Of a DNA stretch of 64,000 nucleotides, positions 58,371 to 64,000 are shown one piece after another. Numbering within the stretch: the stretch's first letter is position 1; each line of letters starts with the position of its first letter. Source of the DNA: Gyrodactylus bullatarudis (lineage: Eukaryota; Platyhelminthes; Monogenea; Gyrodactylidea; Gyrodactylidae); NCBI GenBank assembly GCA_012064415.1, contig SSNU01000163.1, forward strand, positions 992,001 to 1,056,000. Reading direction: 5' to 3'. The position numbers and the translations under genes are program-made. Under the pieces are notes generated by a model that ran no database searches, had not been told where the DNA came from, and saw only the letters and a program-made list of their open reading frames with translations.

Positions 58371-61220
58371 TTTTGAATTCTATCATTGCCCAATGTGTTA
58401 CTGCCAAGGAAATTCAGTGGATGAAACAGAAAATATGAAAATGTGTATTCTCGATTCAGGTGATTGATAGCTGAAATTTGTACTTTACAAGGAGTCAAAA
58501 TGCATGGGAAAGAGGAGGGGGTAGATTCTTTTAACTTTCAACTACACTTTACTCAACTATAATGATTCCGATGACTGATACGATCCAGGACTTTTAATGC
58601 ATACTGAAATGCATCGAGATGAATTTCATTTCCCCAGAAATAATAAGGTTAGAGAGGAAATTGTGTAGCTAAGGAGAAGGGCTGATTGAAAATCAAAAAT
58701 AAAAAGATTTTGAAAATGATTAAATTAACAAAGGATGAAGAATCGCATGAGGCATTTCGCCCATTTCCTGATATGTGTCTGTTGGTTAGAGGGAGAGGAG
58801 GGAGGAGAAGGATGGAATGTTAATTCCAAAATCCCACTACCTCAACTTAGAAAGCAATATAAGTGTATAATACAATCTGTGTTCATTGTAATAAATTCCC
58901 AGGATAGACTTGTCTATTATAGATACAGTGTGTACATGTTTTTCACACTGTTTTTCAAATATTTAAAGTATCACTCAACAATTGTCTTTTGTCTGAAGAA
59001 ATCAAAGGAATTCCTCTATCAACAAATATATGCTTTCGATTGTATGGTTTGTAGATGCTGATTATGCAAATCTACAGATTGACGCTATTATTTTTAATTC
59101 CAGAGTCATCGATCAAGAATTGGGTCCTTTTTTGATCTAAAAATTAAAATACTGCATATCTGAACTCTACGGACATGATTACACTTGATAAAGGCTATCT
59201 TAATTTTCCACTTAAAACCTTGAGAGTTGGATTTAAATAAATCAATTTTTCAAAATAATTTCTTTAAACTAGTACGCCACATGTCAGATGAATGACAAGA
59301 AGCTGGTAATTTTGAAATTCCCCATCGAATGAGGGGTGTACTGAATGATATTTTCCAATTATAATTGAAATTTTGTAGAATCTGTTTTTGGTAGCTGCTT
59401 AATTTTTTTCCTTCAGAACTATTCCTATGTATTGATTTGTATTTACTCGAATCGGGTTTATTTTCCGAATCAATTCAAAATATCACATGTTGAAAGTGGT
59501 GGGCAATTTACAAAGGCAAAAATTTTAAAACCTATTGAATCTTTAGTATTGTAGACTAAAGCCAAAGTTCTGCATATCACACTTGTTAACTACAAAAGAA
59601 TCTTCATACATCTAACATTGAGAATATCTATGCATGTAATTGGGCGCAAAAGTAAATAAATCACTAACAACAATGTCTGTGTTCATCGAAATCCATATAT
59701 TATACAAAGTAAATTTAATACTAAAGGTACATCATAAAAATGTATGAAAGCATAAAGCAATCTGTATAACATCGTTTTACATTTTCAATAAATCAATTTT
59801 ATGATTCCGGCATAGTGAAAAAGCCGTGATAGGAACGTTATTTAATTGTCTTTCGACATTGTCCTTGTGTTCCTTTTTCATAGAAAACTTTTTACCAATT
59901 AATTAATTCTGAGGTTTAAATAACTAAAAATGATTTGCTAAAATGATATGTGATAAAAATAACCCAGTAGGACTTTAACTACAACTTTCAGCAACTTGAA
60001 ATTGGAGTATGAAGATTGCAATTTGTTCCCAATGATAATACATTAGAAACAGAGAGAGAACTTCAAAATAAGGTGATGCATGAGTGATTTGAACATATCT
60101 AAAATAATCACGTCTAAAAATTATAACCATAACTGTTTGTTCTTTTGATAAGATAAGTAGAACATGAAGGAAAATAAAACTATGAAAAATATCAATAAGA
60201 TATAAAGTGGTCGAATTAATATACGAGGCACTAATATTTGTAGAAGAAGGGGTTTTTTATTCACTAATTGGTTCATTTCTTTATGGTTCATCATTAGTGA
60301 CCCATAAATAATTATTAAAGTTTAAAATTGATTGGAGATAATAATTTTAAAATTCCAATAAAACTAATCTATTTTTTTGAAAAGAACCTTCATTTTGAAC
60401 TGATCTTGTATCATCTTAATTCATCAATTTCCTAAAATCTCAACGACCACTTTTGTTTTCCTTGAATAATGGTGATCCTGAAGACTAATGCTTGATTTCT
60501 TTCACGCCTTGAAATCAACAAAAGTTTCTAACTCCAAAAACAGAAAAGCCCCTCCATGCCGAAAATTAAAATGTGTCCAATTTTTTCTCACAAATTTGTA
60601 AAAGTGTGATTTTTTAATCTTCTTGATACCTTTTGTAAAATTCATAAATAAAGATTCCAGATTTATCAATGGAGTTGCGTAGTTTAATTGGTTTAGTTCA
60701 CACAGGGAACGAATCAAAATCCAGTCTCAGGATTTCCATCTTTTATGCTTATTCAACTAATTCGTCTTAAAATTGTGATTACCTAATTGTAATTATCTAA
60801 TCTGACAAATCATCATTAATTAATATATATTTGATTCTTTTTCCTGTCTTTCTCTCATCCAAGTGTTGTTTTTGTGTATAACACACATTATCAAAATTAA
60901 TATTTTTGTTGTGTCAATGCCCTCTCTGGCCAGTGATCACAAAGTCTATTCGGTTATATAATTAGGTAGATGCATTGCATAGTCAATAAATGAATTTCAT
61001 TGTTCTTGCTTTAAAAAATTAATCTAATCTATACAAAGGACTAATACTACATTGAATTTCTTTGGAAAATAATGAACCAATGTACATATCATGTTTAATA
61101 TCAGTTTTCATAGCAGGGGTGTCTGTTGTCCCATTAAATGGACAGATTATATTATGGATAGAGTAGCACCTTTACTTACAAAGGTTAACTAGAAATATTT
61201 TGTTCTAGGTTCTTGGGTAA
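58371..61220. other. gene-free stretch with repeat fragment
   Basis: The 108-codon frame at 58735-59061 has no domain or splice context. A repeat fragment at 60375-60480 matches 52005-52180. Confidence 0.45.
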
Positions 61221-61296
61221 TATACCAAAGATATATACTGACGAGTCCAAAAGAGGACGAAACGCGCGTATATGTCCACCATATATGTATACTTGG
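61221..61296 (+). ncRNA. hammerhead ribozyme, type I, intact core
   Basis: All conserved boxes are in order: CTGACGA (61238-61244), stem II GTCC/GGAC (61245-61248 with 61255-61258) closed by an AAAAGA loop, GAAA (61259-61262), and a minimal stem III in which A262-C263 pairs with G268-T269 around GCGC. This leaves GTA as the cleavage triplet (NUH rule; cut after A61270). Stem I forms from ATATA (61233-61237) with TATGT (61271-61275, one G-U pair), then an internal loop, then CCAA (61225-61228) with TTGG (61293-61296). Such short-stem-III type I hammerheads are known from SINE-like elements, retrozymes and Penelope-like terminal repeats. No coding retroelement lies next to it. Confidence 0.8.
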
Positions 61297-62285
61297 ATTA
61301 TTTTTAAATGCTTTATGGGATCCAACATACAGTGACATGGGCTAATCCATTACCAAATAAGACGTTCCTGTGGGATATACAGTCGGAAGTTCCTTTTTCA
61401 TAGGAGCATTAAAGTTTCCCTTCAAAGGCACTCTAAAAAAACCTGTTTTATCTATGTCTACCTGTAACGACCGATCAAAATCAGGGTTTTGCATCATATA
61501 GTGAAGGGGTATACGTTTATTCGAGCTTCGAATGGTCTAGTTTGAAAGATAAAAAAGTGCTGATTTCATAAATAGTCAGGGCAAGAAAATCAGTTCATCA
61601 GATCTTAAGTGATTGGATCTTGAAATCCAGATCATGTTTTTATTGAATATTTGTATTACCTAAGCACCTAGATTCCTAGAACGAAATAATTCTAGTTAAT
61701 ACTATATTATCCTGTATTCGCAAAGAAATCAGGAATCGATTAGTTATACTTCGATGTCTACTGCATCCGAGTTGGGATAGGTTATTTTTCCTAAAACGTA
61801 CTGAAATAGGCACAAAATTGAGTTTAAGCTGGAAAGTTTCGAAAAAAAGTAGGTAAATTTTCAACTCTGACTTCAAATAACTAAAAAAGTAGAAGATCTA
61901 AGAAAAAATTTCCTCCTACTCTTTTGTTAAAAATTTAATTCTGAACGAGGTAATGTAATTTTTGTTTTTCTAAAGCCTTGCAAATATCTCAAAATGATGT
62001 CTAGAATTTTATCGGAAATTAGGTTCAAATATCACCCTACTTAGTGGATACAAGTTTATTTCAAGTCTTGTCACTTGCCTTGATTCTTTATCAAGAAGAT
62101 AATTGGGATTAAATTCGAATTAGCCTTGAGATAATTACAAAGAGTGGAAGATTATTCCATACAATATGATCATTCATACAACATGAGTGCTCTCTCTACT
62201 AGAGCAGTATTACTTATGCCAATTTATTATTATGATCATTATACGCTTCGGATTGCAATCTAAATGATAAAAATATTTCTGTTAG
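61297..62285. other. non-coding stretch with one arm of a distant inverted repeat
   Basis: 61404-61429 is the perfect reverse complement of 63667-63692, within a longer imperfect match (61401-61444 against 63652-63695). No gene seen. Confidence 0.5.
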
Positions 62286-62585
62286 AATTCGAGAGCAAGG
62301 CACAAGGATTCAATTTCACTACTAGTAAGTTTGAAATATTTTTTCCTTTAGTCCAACTACTATAAAGTAAACACATTACTAATGCATTTTTATTTAAGAA
62401 TATAAATGAGCACATGAAATTCTTGGAGGATTACGAGAACAATGAAAAACCTACCTCATCCCTGGATTTTATCAACTCAAAGTTTGGCAAAAAGTTTACA
62501 AAGAAGAAAATTTTCAATTCGATGAAGAGTGTCTACATAGACCTGAAGGATCAGGTCAACCGACTTGATGATTTTGATGCATTAG
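62286..62585 (+). CDS. two exons of an unidentified gene
   Basis: Exon a, 62286-62324 (39 nt, acceptor TTTCTGTTAG, donor CTA|GTAAGT), and exon b, 62399-62585 (acceptor TTTATTTAAG, donor TTAG|GTTAGT), join in phase 0 across a 74-nt intron, a size typical of this window. Exon b encodes a charged, coding-like peptide (EHMKFLEDYENNEKPTSSLD; IFNSMKSVYIDLKDQVNRLD) and ends in phase 1. I do not recognise the product and cannot find the flanking exons with confidence. The 63.8-64.0-kb region has another coding-like frame (GTPEFLRTGVVNEFCRRFF) in a phase that does not join directly. Confidence 0.45.
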
Positions 62586-64000
62586 GTTAGTGTATAATTT
62601 CCATTGTTCATTTGGGCATCTACTTTGAAGTAGAGATTGATTTATTTTGTATAAATTTAGACTAATATTCATGCAAGCTGCAGCAGATATTGTAGATTCA
62701 AGGAATGCGAAAATATTAGCGTAAAAATCTCAGATTTTGAGTTAAAAACTCATGGCATCAGATGTTTTGTCATCTGATTAATCAGAAAATTCCACTACTA
62801 TTGTTCAAATCAAAATATTTAGCTGAAACTGTATCAAGATTTGGTTTATTAATTAAGAGTGTTTTGATTCTTCTCAGATGTCACAAGAACCATCGTTTTA
62901 CTCTGAAATTATCGTGAAACGTTTTCATCAATGTCATTATAATTTTTTTCCTTTGTGTATTCTCTAACAGGTTGCAGAGAGATTTAGAATAATCGAAAAA
63001 TCTGCAAGCATTTCTTAACAAGTTAGGCTAAAAGTTAGGCCCATATTCTGAATGATTCAACATCCCTGAAATGTGATATTGAAAAGTTGGGTAACTTTCT
63101 TAGGATTAACATCGAGAGTCCAATACTCCAGAGCATTCTCGAATTATTTATTATTACAAAAACTACTCTGTTCTTCTGCTATTTTTAATGAATTTGAAAA
63201 ACGATAATAATATTAACTTGAGAGATATAAAATCTATCATTTCTTTTTCCCCCTCGCCAACAATTCGATAATTGAAATGTGTCAATTTGAGAGAAGAAAA
63301 AACTCCACATTGGAAATTGGAAATCAGTGAAGCAATCCATTTTAATTTTGGGAAGTAGAATTTTCCCCTCCACATCCACTTCCTCCTATTCGACATCATA
63401 TCATACCCATCCCCCAACCCAATATTCATTCATTTATGGTATGCGTACAGTGTACACTGGATGATAGATGGAAATTAAATTTGGTTCTAAAGTACACGAT
63501 AAATGAGAATCAATTCCCAAATCAACCTAGAATCTAGGTCCTAGATGCAAGTTTCATGAAATTACTGAAGTCTCCACAGTTTTAATATTTTAACTCTTTA
63601 AATGCAGTCGAGAAATGAGACCCAAGCCCTTGTCCGAAAAAATTAGAGTGTAGGTTTTCATAGAGAGCCTTTGAAGGGAAACTTTAATGCTCTTATGATG
63701 ATCCTCACAATAAGGCTTTGAGAACTCAATTTCTGATACTTCTAAGTTCTCCCTGTTGTGAAGACGAGTTAAACGGAAAATAAATTCACCAATGACTTTT
63801 GTATATTTTCAAGATATGGTACGCCTGAGTTTCTTCGAACTGGAGTGGTCAATGAGTTTTGCAGGCGTTTCTTCTTATTGACTATCAGCAGAAGACAAGG
63901 AGTTATTAGGACATGAAGTTAATAGGAAAACTAAAAAATATTTCTTCAAGGATCAAGTATAAAAAGTATTTTTAGTGATTATCTCGTAGAAGAAGAAGGA
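62586..64000. other. AT-rich sequence with repeat copies
   Basis: 62855-63130 resembles 47345-47600. 63652-63695 is the inverted partner of 61401-61444. No exon is supported except the weak frame near 63.83 kb mentioned with the previous entry. Confidence 0.4.

Noticed and set aside
58735..59061. 108-codon open frame
   Set aside because: No domain, no promoter or splice signals, composition like the surrounding non-coding DNA.

Overview
This is a window of an animal nuclear genome, very AT-rich, with compact spliced genes (many introns are 60-90 nt) set in a dense background of decayed transposons. The gene set (BRCA1, an NRF-6 type acyltransferase, TRIM9, a DEG/ENaC channel subunit, NTAN1 and a small cysteine-rich secreted protein) together with TATA-box promoters points to an arthropod. 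A copepod-like crustacean such as a sea louse would fit the base composition and the repeat load, but that species-level guess is inference.

Layout. 1-1303: the last two exons of a BRCA1 homologue (+ strand, cut by the window start). 1304-33655: about 32 kb with no gene I can support. It holds a perfect 219-bp inverted repeat, several foldback and MITE families, a tRNA-derived SINE, a LINE reverse-transcriptase relic, a Tc1/Tc3-like transposase missing its C-terminus, a terminal-inverted-repeat element built from 14-bp palindromes, and a decayed Penelope-like element. 33656-38666: a nine-exon NRF-6 / acyltransferase-3 membrane protein (+). 38756-49982: a seven-exon TRIM9 homologue (-), tail-to-tail with the NRF gene; their poly(A) signals lie 25 bp apart. 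50156-51463: an intronless DEG/ENaC subunit (+), head-to-head with TRIM9 across 173 bp carrying two oppositely oriented CCAAT boxes. 52324-53430: NTAN1, the N-terminal asparagine amidase (-). 53692-54196: a two-exon, eight-cysteine secreted peptide (+), head-to-head with NTAN1. 54197-64000: mostly non-coding, with a 0.63-kb TIR element, an intact-looking hammerhead ribozyme near 61.24 kb, and a few orphan exon-like segments.

The host genes do not form one pathway. DNA repair (BRCA1), ubiquitin ligation (TRIM9) and the Arg/N-degron branch (NTAN1) are housekeeping or neuronal functions that happen to be neighbours. What joins them is architecture: divergent and convergent pairs with very short intergenic spacers, small introns, and two introns that appear to use GC-AG splice sites. 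I reconstructed exon boundaries by hand from reading phase and family similarity; coordinates are exact where a splice signal is quoted and approximate for repeats.
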